NCBI RefSeq assembly: GCF_029893965.1
Contig: NZ_JARXXP010000016.1
Location: 62,001 to 126,000 of the forward strand
DNA: 64,000 nucleotides
From: Paenibacillus sp. PastM-3
GTDB lineage: Bacteria > Bacillota > Bacilli > Paenibacillales > Paenibacillaceae
Direction of reading: 5' to 3'
The translations under genes were made by a program, and so were the position numbers. This document shows positions 23,787 to 30,876 of the stretch, piece by piece. Position 1 is the stretch's first letter, and every line of letters starts with the position of its first letter. The notes beneath the pieces are model-generated. The model made no database searches and was not told the origin of the DNA. It saw only the letters and a program-made list of their open reading frames with translations.

Positions 23787-25733
23787 ATGATTATCTCATG
23801 CCAAAATGTCCAGAAATACCACGGCGCCCAGCTTGTTCTGAAGGGCATCACCTTCGATATCCGCCAGGGGGAAAAAATCGGCCTGATCGGCCGCAACGGC
23901 TGCGGCAAAACCACCCTGTTCCGCCTGCTGAGCGGAGAAGAACACCCGGATCAGGGCCAGATCTCCATCCGCCGGGGCAGTATCGTCGGCCTGCTCGCAC
24001 AGATTCAGGAGGCCGAGACCCGGGACACCGTCTATACCGTGCTCCAGCGCAGCTTCGCTGAGCCTCTTGCCTGGCAGAGCCGCCTCCGGGAGCTGGAGCA
24101 GCAGATGTCCGGACTCGACGCCGGGACGGATGAAGCCGCCTGGAACAGGCTGCTCAAGGAATACGGCGTCCTGCAGGAGAAATTCGAGGCGGCCGGCGGA
24201 TATGAAATCGATGCCTCCATCCAGCGTGTCGCCTCAGGGCTCGGCATCGACGCCTCCCAATTCGACCGCGAGTTCGCTTCTCTCTCAGGCGGCGAGAAAA
24301 CCAAGGTCGGCCTGGCCGAGCTGCTGCTCCGCCGTCCGGATGTGCTGCTGCTCGATGAGCCGACCAACCATCTGGATATGGGGGCGATCGAATGGCTGGA
24401 GCAATATCTTCTGGCCTATGAAGGCACCGTGCTGGCAATCTCTCATGACCGCTATTTCCTGGATGCCGTAGTCAAAAAGGTTGTCGAGATCGAGGATGGC
24501 GAAGCCATCACCTACCACACCAATTACAGCGGCTATCAGGTGGAGAAGGAAGCCCGGCTGCTTCAGCAGTTCGCCGATTACCAGGAGCAGCAGAAGAAGA
24601 TCAAGCAGATGCAGGAGAGCATCAAGCGGCTGATTGAGTGGGGCAACCGTTCCAATCCGCCTAACCCTTCCTTCCACCGCCGGGCTGCTTCCATGCAGAA
24701 GGCGCTTGACCGGATGGTCAAGATCAAGCGTCCGATTCTGGAGCGCAAAGCAATGGATCTGCAGCTGCAGCAGGAGGACCGGACCGGCAACCAGGCTGTC
24801 ATCCTCGACCGGATCAGCAAAAGCTACGGCAGCCGCACCCTCTTTACCGGCGCCAGCGACATTCTGAGATACGGTGAAACAGCCGCGCTGATCGGCGGCA
24901 ACGGCGCCGGCAAGAGCACGCTTCTGCGGATGATTCTCGGCCAGGAGACGCCGGACAGCGGAAGCTGCACGCTCGGCTCCCGGGCGGCTGTCGGTTATCT
25001 CGCCCAGGAGGCTGTGCCCGAGGACGGCAAGCTGTCCGTGCTCCGCTACTTCCGCGAGGAAGCGGGAATGGAAGAGGGCGAGGCCCGCGGGCAGCTTGCC
25101 CGCTTCCTCTTCTACGGCAGCGATGTGTTCAAGACCATTGCCAATCTGTCCGGCGGAGAATGGACGCGGCTGCGCTTCGCGGTGCTGATGCACCGCCGGC
25201 CGAACCTGCTCATCCTGGATGAGCCGACCAACCATCTGGATATCGATTCCCGCGAAGCGCTGGAAGAAGCCTTGGAGGAATTCCCGGGCACGGTGCTGGC
25301 GGTATCCCATGACCGGTACTTCATTAACCGCTGCTTCGGCAAGCTGTGGGCGATCGAGTATGGCCGCTTCCACGCTTTTAACGGCAACTATGAGTACTAC
25401 AAGGAGAAGCAGGCTCAGGCGGAACAGGCTGCTGCCGCTTCCGGTGTACCTGCGGGTAACGGAGGTCTGCCTGCCGGCAAGGGCGGGCTACAGCATAAGG
25501 CTCCCTCCCCGGCAAACGGCACAGCCTCCTCCCGTAAACAGCGCACAGCTGCAGCCTGGGAGCAGGAAATCGCCGCGGCCGAGGAACGGCTTGGCCTAAT
25601 TGACGCCGAAATGCTCAAGCCCGGCATCGCCAGTGACGCAGTAAAGCTGGCAGAGCTGCAGCTCACCCGCGACACGGCCCAGGCGGAGCTGGATGAACTA
25701 TACGCAGCCTGGATGAATGAAGCGGAGCAGTAA
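23787..25733 (+). CDS. ABC-F family ATPase
   Basis: This is a soluble tandem ATPase of 648 residues that acts on ribosomes rather than in transport. Domain one has Walker A GRNGCGKTT, signature LSGGEKTKVGLAEL and DEPTNHLD. The interdomain linker of about 75 residues is charged and helical (from about 255) and carries the RSNPPNPSFHRRAASM segment. Domain two has GGNGAGKST, signature LSGGEWTRLRFAVL and DEPTNHLD. A Gly/Pro-rich stretch and a C-terminal coiled coil (about 575-648) follow. ABC-F proteins regulate translation or protect ribosomes from antibiotics; length and linker do not decide between a housekeeping (YdiF-like) and a resistance type. AAAGGAG precedes the ATG. Confidence 0.88.
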   Translation: MIISCQNVQKYHGAQLVLKGITFDIRQGEKIGLIGRNGCGKTTLFRLLSGEEHPDQGQISIRRGSIVGLLAQIQEAETRDTVYTVLQRSFAEPLAWQSRLRELEQQMSGLDAGTDEAAWNRLLKEYGVLQEKFEAAGGYEIDASIQRVASGLGIDASQFDREFASLSGGEKTKVGLAELLLRRPDVLLLDEPTNHLDMGAIEWLEQYLLAYEGTVLAISHDRYFLDAVVKKVVEIEDGEAITYHTNYSGYQVEKEARLLQQFADYQEQQKKIKQMQESIKRLIEWGNRSNPPNPSFHRRAASMQKALDRMVKIKRPILERKAMDLQLQQEDRTGNQAVILDRISKSYGSRTLFTGASDILRYGETAALIGGNGAGKSTLLRMILGQETPDSGSCTLGSRAAVGYLAQEAVPEDGKLSVLRYFREEAGMEEGEARGQLARFLFYGSDVFKTIANLSGGEWTRLRFAVLMHRRPNLLILDEPTNHLDIDSREALEEALEEFPGTVLAVSHDRYFINRCFGKLWAIEYGRFHAFNGNYEYYKEKQAQAEQAAAASGVPAGNGGLPAGKGGLQHKAPSPANGTASSRKQRTAAAWEQEIAAAEERLGLIDAEMLKPGIASDAVKLAELQLTRDTAQAELDELYAAWMNEAEQ

Positions 25734-25763
25734 TGTTCCTAAGCAACATTTGCCCGTTACAAT

Positions 25764-25801
25764 AAGGCTGGTCCTCCTTTTCCAGGGGGCCAGCCTTTTT
25801 T
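25764..25801 (+). terminator. Intrinsic terminator after the ABC-F gene
   Basis: The stem GGCTGGTCC/GGGCCAGCC-type hairpin is followed by TTTTTTAT, 30 bases after the stop codon. Confidence 0.8.
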
Positions 25802-25835
25802 ATAACAGTCATGCAGCAGTAATCTGCCCAAACCA

Positions 25836-25872
25836 AAAAGGCCGCTTCTTTGTCATAAAGAAACCGCCTTTT
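25836..25872 (-). terminator. Intrinsic terminator after the small membrane gene
   Basis: AAAAGGCGGTTTCTTT and AAAGAAGCGGCCTTTTT pair with a short loop on the minus strand. It lies about 45 bases after the stop at 25918. Confidence 0.7.
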
Positions 25873-25917
25873 AAACCTTATAAGTATATTTAGTGCAGCT
25901 ATTATCCAACGATGTGT

Positions 25918-26070
25918 TTACCGCCATATCCCCATGATCCAGCCGAATACCGAGATCCATAAGGGAATGCTGATCAGGACGCCCCATACAAGCCCGGCAG
26001 CAATATTGCCTTCGGCAGGACGTGCTGTGCTCTCCTGTGTAAGCGGAAGTCTTAACTCTTCTTGTTCCAT
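25918..26070 (-). CDS. Small single-span membrane protein (50 residues)
   Basis: The ATG at 26070 has AGGAGGGG eight bases upstream, and the frame closes with TAA at 25918, followed by a terminator. The polar N-terminus (MEQEELRLPLTQES) leads into one hydrophobic segment (residues about 22-48) rich in Ile, Trp and Gly, ending IMGIWR. It is too short for routine calling but the start signal, frame and terminator agree. No family was recognised. Confidence 0.6.
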   Translation of the reverse strand: MEQEELRLPLTQESTARPAEGNIAAGLVWGVLISIPLWISVFGWIMGIWR

Positions 26071-26273
26071 TACGATCCCCTCCTAAAATATCTTATCGTC
26101 ACAGTAGAGGAAAAAATGTAGACCGCCTGGCCTAAAAAGTTAGGATTTCCGCAATATATTTTAGATATAAAGGCTCAGCGGTTTAATTTGTAAATGCTTT
26201 CATAATTAATATTAACCAATTTTTGTCTAATAAAACTTATAAAAGCCGGTGTATATTTATTATATGCAGCAGA

Positions 26274-26891
26274 TTAGTCCAATATGACTGGTTTTTGGGG
26301 ATTTTTGAGGAATTCAAAGAGCGTTCTAATCTGCCTCTCTGTGTTACGTTCCTGGGACAGCTCCGGAAGTTCATTTTCCGCAAAAAAGCCTACTCCGTCC
26401 GTCTCTACGCCTTCGGCTGCTTCCCCGCCCGTAATCCGGCACAGAATAAAAAACTTGTAGACATGATACGGCTCCGGCGGATGCTCATGAAACTTCTTGT
26501 CCAGCACCGCCAGCAGCCGCACCGCCTCCGCCTGATACCCAGACTCTTCAGCAATCTCCTTAACCGCTACTTCACTCGGCGACAGCCCGATATCCCCCCA
26601 GCCTCCGGGTAACGCCCAGTTCCCGTCCAGCTTTTCGCGGACCAGCAGAATCTTATTGTCCTGAAAAATAACCCCGCGGATATCCACCTTTGGCGTGCAA
26701 TAACCCTCGTCCCCGGCAAAAGCGAGCCGGATCTTCTCCTTGCTCTCATAAGTATAGTTCGCCAGTATATCTACACTCAGCTCACGCAGTGCCTGATAAC
26801 GTTCAATATCATAGATATCCTTCGCATATGTAAGCCCGGTCTGGGCAATGGCCTGGATTTCTTTGGCCCATGTTAACCATTTTTCTTCCAC
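26274..26891 (-). CDS. Nudix hydrolase with N-terminal helical domain
   Basis: The Nudix box reads GGWGDIGLSPSEVAVKEIAEESG, with lysine in place of the usual arginine of REUxEE. The preceding strand VDIRGVIFQDNKILLVREK is typical. The N-terminal 60 residues form a helical domain found in the ADP-ribose/ nucleotide-sugar type Nudix proteins similar to Bacillus YjhB. The GTG at 26891 with GGAGG eight bases upstream is preferred over the codon at 26906, giving about 205 residues. The substrate is not predictable from the box; ADP-ribose or a nucleoside diphosphate derivative is likely. Confidence 0.85.
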   Translation of the reverse strand: MEEKWLTWAKEIQAIAQTGLTYAKDIYDIERYQALRELSVDILANYTYESKEKIRLAFAGDEGYCTPKVDIRGVIFQDNKILLVREKLDGNWALPGGWGDIGLSPSEVAVKEIAEESGYQAEAVRLLAVLDKKFHEHPPEPYHVYKFFILCRITGGEAAEGVETDGVGFFAENELPELSQERNTERQIRTLFEFLKNPQKPVILD

Positions 26892-26936
26892 AGCTCGTAC
26901 CTCCACTCCAAGGATAAAATAATATGGCGGGCCGCT

Positions 26937-27938
26937 TTACACACACAGCATCAAATGGCGGGAAAAGGCGCCCTTGCGGGCCACGCAGCGGTCGATAATC
27001 TCAAATCCGGCCTTGCTGATCATCTCATCCATCGCCTCTATCGCTACAATCACAACCCGGTCAGCGATTCTGCGGGCGTTGACGAGAATATCAAACTGCT
27101 CCTCCGGTGTAATACTGGAGTACAGATTATAAGGCATGTCCACAATCGCTGCATCGTAATGCTCCGTGATGTCTGCAATATCCCCTAAGGTGACCGGGGC
27201 ATCGAAGCCGAAGTGGGCAATATTGGTCCGCGCCCCCTGGGCAATGAACGGATTGATGTCACGGCCGACAATATCGATTCCCATGGACAGCGCTTCGATC
27301 ATGACCGTTCCGATACCGCAGCAGGGATCAATGGCCCGGATACCGGCCGGATCGGGTACAGCCATGTTGACTGCGGCGCGGGCTACACGTGTGCTGAGGG
27401 CAATGGAATAGCTGCGCGGCTTCCTGATCTGGCGGAACCATGTCGCGTTGTTCTTGTGGTAGGCTCCGAAATACCAGCGGCCGCCCAAAGTCACGATGCC
27501 GTATACCAGCTCCGGATGATTCACATCCGCTTCCCCTTCGATACGCAGGCCGATTTCCCGCTCGATCACCCTGCGTTCATTGTATTCTATTTTGCGCTCG
27601 GGCGGCAGATCATTGGTCTTCACAAAAATGACCTTGAACGTCTTTCCGTTCAGTTCAACCTGCTCCGTCTGGTCATAAATCTCCGGCAGGCTGTCGCCTG
27701 TGTACATAACCTCGATCATTTCCTTGATGAACGGGCTGCGGCTGGGCTCTACCCTGATTCCGCTCCCGAAAATCCCCGGCGGGATGTCCTTGCCGAACAG
27801 GCAGCGCAGCTCCATTCCGCATAAATCCTGCTCATCCCCCGAGCATGCATACGTATAAATATAAGCAGGATCTGCTTCCTGCCGGTTCAATTGTTCTTCC
27901 TGCTCCTTGCCTGGTTCCATGTTCACTGGCACTGTCAC
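26937..27938 (-). CDS. THUMP-less Trm11-like RNA methyltransferase
   Basis: This is a Rossmann-fold SAM-dependent methyltransferase of 333 residues. The SAM-binding motif DPCCGIGTVMIEAL is near residue 200 and the catalytic motif DMPYNL near 268 replaces the usual (N/D)PPY. The protein resembles the TRM11/UPF0020 group that makes N2-methylguanosine in tRNA or rRNA. Residues 30-170 are the family-specific N-terminal part, with RSYSIALSTRVARAAVNMA leading into the catalytic domain. The start is GTG at 27938 with AGGAGCGG; GTG codons a little downstream are also possible. RNA target unknown. Confidence 0.75.
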   Translation of the reverse strand: MTVPVNMEPGKEQEEQLNRQEADPAYIYTYACSGDEQDLCGMELRCLFGKDIPPGIFGSGIRVEPSRSPFIKEMIEVMYTGDSLPEIYDQTEQVELNGKTFKVIFVKTNDLPPERKIEYNERRVIEREIGLRIEGEADVNHPELVYGIVTLGGRWYFGAYHKNNATWFRQIRKPRSYSIALSTRVARAAVNMAVPDPAGIRAIDPCCGIGTVMIEALSMGIDIVGRDINPFIAQGARTNIAHFGFDAPVTLGDIADITEHYDAAIVDMPYNLYSSITPEEQFDILVNARRIADRVVIVAIEAMDEMISKAGFEIIDRCVARKGAFSRHLMLCV

Positions 27939-28013
27939 TTCCGCTCCTGTCTGCTCATAAGTCAGTTAAGTCTAGCACGGTTATGGGGCGTAATCAATAA
28001 CTGCAAGTCTGCT

Positions 28014-28041
28014 TTGATTCCGGAAGCTTCTCCAGTATAAT
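28014..28041 (+). promoter_or_regulatory. Sigma-A-like promoter for the M20 peptidase
   Basis: TTGATT (28014-28019) and a perfect TATAAT (28036-28041) are separated by 16 bases. The predicted transcript has a leader of about 105 bases before the start at 28153. Confidence 0.6.
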
Positions 28042-28152
28042 GGAGGCATTACACTGCCAAACCAGCCGCTGGTCAATTAACGGCCCGGTTGAGGTTTTGA
28101 GCTTTACCTGACGGTTATGCGCAGCGAAACTCCAAGGAGGTACATATCCCTT

Positions 28153-29508
28153 ATGTCCTATGAACAATATTTTCAGGCTGAGCGTGAAGCCCAGCTGGCC
28201 GAGCTGAAGCAATGGCTGTCCATTCCAAGTATTTCTGCCCTTTCTGTACACAAGGAGGACGTTCAATCCGCCGCCCTCTGGCTGACTGAAACCCTGAAAC
28301 GCACCGGATTGGAAAACATCGAAATCCATCCTACAGCAGGTCATCCTGTCGTTTATGCCGATTACCTGCACGCTCCAGGAAAACCGACTATTCTCGTATA
28401 TGGCCACTATGATGTGCAGCCGGTTGATCCGCTGAATCTGTGGACCACTCCTCCGTTTGAGCCGGAAATCCGTGACGGCAAGCTGTATGCACGCGGAGCA
28501 ACCGATGATAAGGGCCAGGTCTTCATGCACATCAAGGCCATTGAAGCCATTCTCAAGCAGGAAGGCACACTGCCTGTTAACATAAAGCTCTGCATTGAAG
28601 GCGAAGAAGAAATCGGCAGCATCCATCTGCCTCCGTTCCTGGAAGCCAATCAGGACAAGCTGGCGGCTGATGCCGTTCTGGTCTCCGATACAGCCCTGCT
28701 GGAACGGGGACGTCCGGCGATCTGCACCGGACTGCGCGGTCTTTGCTCCATGGAGGTTACTGTTCACACGGCTTCCACGGACCTGCATTCAGGGTCGTAC
28801 GGCGGCGGGGTACCCAATGCGCTGCATGCTCTTGTATCCCTGCTCAGCTCCCTGCATGATGACCAGGGCCGCGTAGCTGTGGAAGGCTTCTATCAGGGCG
28901 TGCCTGAGCTGTCTGCGCTGCTGCGCGAGGAATTCGCCAAGCAGGGCGTGAACGAAGAGAAGATCAGAGAATCCCTCGGTCTTGAGCAGCTTTACGGCGA
29001 AGAAGGTTACAGCTTCGTTGAGCGTGTAGGCGCCCGTCCGACTCTTGAGCTTAACGGCGTCTACGGCGGATTCCAGGGCGAAGGCAGCAAGACTGTTATT
29101 CCAAAGGAAGCCCATGCCAAAATCACCTGCCGTCTCGTCGGCGACCAGGATCCGCAGCATATCCTTGATGCTGTGGAAGCGCACCTGAAGGCGAACATCC
29201 AGAAGGGTGCCACCGTAAAAGTGAAACAGATGGAAAAAGCGCGCGCCTTCAATATTGATCCGTCTGATCCGATTCTGCAGACGGCTGCGGATGCTTTTGG
29301 CAAAGTCTACGGTACACGCGCCCTCTTCACTAAAGATGGCGGTTCGATCCCGATCATGGAGAGCTTCTCCCGCATCCTTAAGGCACCGGTAGTGCTGATG
29401 GGCTTTGGCCTGGATGACGAGAACCTGCATGCTCCGGATGAGCACTTCAACCTGGAGAATTTTGATAAAGGCCTGCTGACCATTGTCGAGTTCCTCAAAA
29501 CCGTCTAA
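28153..29508 (+). CDS. M20-family dipeptidase
   Basis: This is a zinc peptidase of 451 residues. Metal and catalytic motifs include VYGHYDVQPVDP, ARGATDDKGQ, IEGEEEIGS, and near the end DDENLHAPDEHF. The lid domain contains STDLHSGSYGGGVPNA, the conserved histidine segment of CNDP-like dipeptidases. It probably splits dipeptides in the cytoplasm. The ATG at 28153 follows AAGGAGG at about 12 bases, slightly long; an ATG at 28117 lacks a site. A strong terminator follows at 29531-29576. Confidence 0.88.
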   Translation: MSYEQYFQAEREAQLAELKQWLSIPSISALSVHKEDVQSAALWLTETLKRTGLENIEIHPTAGHPVVYADYLHAPGKPTILVYGHYDVQPVDPLNLWTTPPFEPEIRDGKLYARGATDDKGQVFMHIKAIEAILKQEGTLPVNIKLCIEGEEEIGSIHLPPFLEANQDKLAADAVLVSDTALLERGRPAICTGLRGLCSMEVTVHTASTDLHSGSYGGGVPNALHALVSLLSSLHDDQGRVAVEGFYQGVPELSALLREEFAKQGVNEEKIRESLGLEQLYGEEGYSFVERVGARPTLELNGVYGGFQGEGSKTVIPKEAHAKITCRLVGDQDPQHILDAVEAHLKANIQKGATVKVKQMEKARAFNIDPSDPILQTAADAFGKVYGTRALFTKDGGSIPIMESFSRILKAPVVLMGFGLDDENLHAPDEHFNLENFDKGLLTIVEFLKTV

Positions 29509-29530
29509 TTCCGGTTAAACACAACAATAA

Positions 29531-29576
29531 AAGCCAGGGTCTCCGCAAAACGCGGGGAACCCTGGCTTCTTATTTT
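29531..29576 (+). terminator. Intrinsic terminator
   Basis: AAGCCAGGGT and ACCCTGGCTT pair around an inner stem, followed by a T-rich tail. Confidence 0.85.
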
Positions 29577-29582
29577 ACAGAA

Positions 29583-29696
29583 CTACAGTATAAAAGCCTT
29601 GGAGATGATAACCAGCAGAATAAACAGGACCAGAATTGCAGTCGCAGAAGTCATTCCGCCGTAGCCTCCGCCATAACCAGCAACGTTCTCGCTCAT
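29583..29696 (-). CDS. YjcZ-family sporulation peptide (37 residues)
   Basis: This is a tiny protein with a Gly/Tyr-rich N-terminus (MSENVAGYGGGYGGM) followed by one hydrophobic helix ending ISKAFIL. This composition is that of the YjcZ/SscA-type peptides of spore formers. AAGGAGGG lies ahead of the ATG. The stop codon lies directly beyond the terminator of the convergent M20 gene, which may serve both. It is probably expressed late in sporulation; no sigma-E/K promoter was assigned. Confidence 0.8.
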   Translation of the reverse strand: MSENVAGYGGGYGGMTSATAILVLFILLVIISKAFIL

Positions 29697-29846
29697 GGAT
29701 TTTTCCCTCCTTTGCAAGTGGGTACAGCTTAAGATATGCCTGCGGGCTTAGGATTGACTGGGTGAGTTTACATTTCCGTAATTTAGGAACCTGATCACTT
29801 TCAGATAATTTTTGATCTGAAACTGCTTATACCTCGTTCATAACGT

Positions 29847-29871
29847 AAAAAGAGCCGCTTCTCAGCGGCCC
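29847..29871 (-). terminator. Intrinsic terminator
   Basis: GCCGCT-GAGA-AGCGGC followed by TCTTTTTA on the minus strand, just after the small membrane gene at 29885. Confidence 0.8.
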
Positions 29872-29884
29872 AAGAATGATATAT

Positions 29885-30124
29885 TTATTTTTTTTCAATT
29901 TCAGACCAGACTAAATATATAATTCCAATAATTATTAGAACAATTGGAACAGTCATCGCATATGGTGGCGGGATTAAGGAAAGGGTTTCAGCTATCATGG
30001 TATTTGAAATCCCACTAAGCTTAAAAGAAAGCGACACAGCGGCTAAATAGTGCAAAGATTCTCTAATTATATAGGATATAACTCCAAGCATCAGAAGTAT
30101 TACCCCTACACCTTTTTTGCTCAA
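29885..30124 (-). CDS. Small two-span membrane protein of unknown function
   Basis: The product has 79 residues with one hydrophobic segment near residues 6-20 and another near 56-73 (VPIVLIIIGIIYLVW), plus a central amphipathic stretch. It starts with TTG after GGTGGGGG. The sequence is clearly richer in AT than the neighbouring genes, which suggests recent acquisition or relaxed selection. The family is not recognised. Confidence 0.5.
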   Translation of the reverse strand: MSKKGVGVILLMLGVISYIIRESLHYLAAVSLSFKLSGISNTMIAETLSLIPPPYAMTVPIVLIIIGIIYLVWSEIEKK

Positions 30125-30148
30125 AAGCTTCCCCCACCTTATCTTATA

Positions 30149-30451
30149 TTAATAGCTTGGTGCAGATGTACTTTGTTTTACAGTGTAAACACCATCAGGA
30201 AGCCCACCGCTCCTTACTCTTGCTACGTAAATATCAGCGTAAGTGTTTGTATCACTTACTAATACACTGGTACCCTGAGCATTAGCATAAACTTTTTCAT
30301 TGAGCATACCATAAGAGTTATTCAAAATAGGATAATAATCCATCCAAGCTTAATATCCTGGCGATATTGTCTGAGTAACAGTATCACTACTTGTAAGATC
30401 GCTTGGTACGAGCCCCACCTTTGCTTGTTCCAGCCTCGCAAATAAAGGATA
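30149..30451 (-). pseudogene. Decayed fragment of an unknown protein
   Basis: On the minus strand a frame reads from about 30451 (YPLFARLEQAKVGLVPSDL...) through one in-frame TAA (30353-30355) into a second part (MDYYPILNNSYG... ending STSAPSY) that stops at 30149. The two parts look like one polypeptide interrupted by a stop. No start codon or binding site supports the first part. The sequence is polar and extracellular-like in composition. The source family is not recognised. Confidence 0.3.
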
Positions 30452-30688
30452 CTATAATCTTATTTGGAAATAAATAGATCAATAGGCTTGCAAAATTTAA
30501 AATAAAGGTATTTTTATGTATTTTTTTGGTTCTTCCTGTCCTTGAGTGTCGTAAGCTAGAAGGTCTTTTTTCGATGCCAAGCTGTTAGAATGAAGCTAAG
30601 TGCATTCTTATGAAATGAATAATCGCCCTAGAGCGTTTAGCACCGGACGATTATAAAGGTAATATTCCCCATATTATAAATACGCACA
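30452..30688. other. Intergenic stretch without recognisable features
   Basis: These AT-rich bases between the decayed fragment and the tRNA terminator hold no supported gene, repeat or regulatory signal that I can identify. Confidence 0.4.
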
Positions 30689-30715
30689 GAAAAAACCCTT
30701 GCGCAACAAGGGTTT
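30689..30715 (-). terminator. Terminator of the tRNA gene
   Basis: AAACCCTT and AAGGGTTT pair around a 7-base loop, followed by a U run on the minus strand, 20 bases after the tRNA. Confidence 0.8.
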
Positions 30716-30734
30716 CAGAGGTAAATCAGATATA

Positions 30735-30805
30735 AGCGGGTGATGGGAATCGAACCCACGCTATTAGCTTGGAAGGCTAAAGTTCTACCATTGAACTACA
30801 CCCGC
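30735..30805 (-). tRNA. tRNA-Gly (anticodon UCC)
   Basis: The minus strand folds as a 71-nt cloverleaf: acceptor GCGGGTG pairs with CACCCGC, discriminator T. The D arm contains TAGTTCAATGGTAGAA, the anticodon stem-loop is TTAGC-CTTCCAA-GCTAA with anticodon TCC, and the T arm carries GTGGGTTCGATTCCCAT. CCA is not encoded. It is a solitary tRNA with its own terminator. Confidence 0.95.
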
Positions 30806-30876
30806 GTAAATACAATGAAGACAAAGAGTATTGTATCATCCCACAGAACAAAACGCAACCCTATGGCTATTGTATT

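Noticed and set aside
24285..25373. 362-codon frame antisense to the ABC-F gene
   Set aside because: Overlaps the ATPase motifs on the other strand; no start context.
27994..28788. 264-codon minus-strand frame at the start of the M20 peptidase
   Set aside because: Shadow of the peptidase gene; the true peptidase has strong motifs and promoter.
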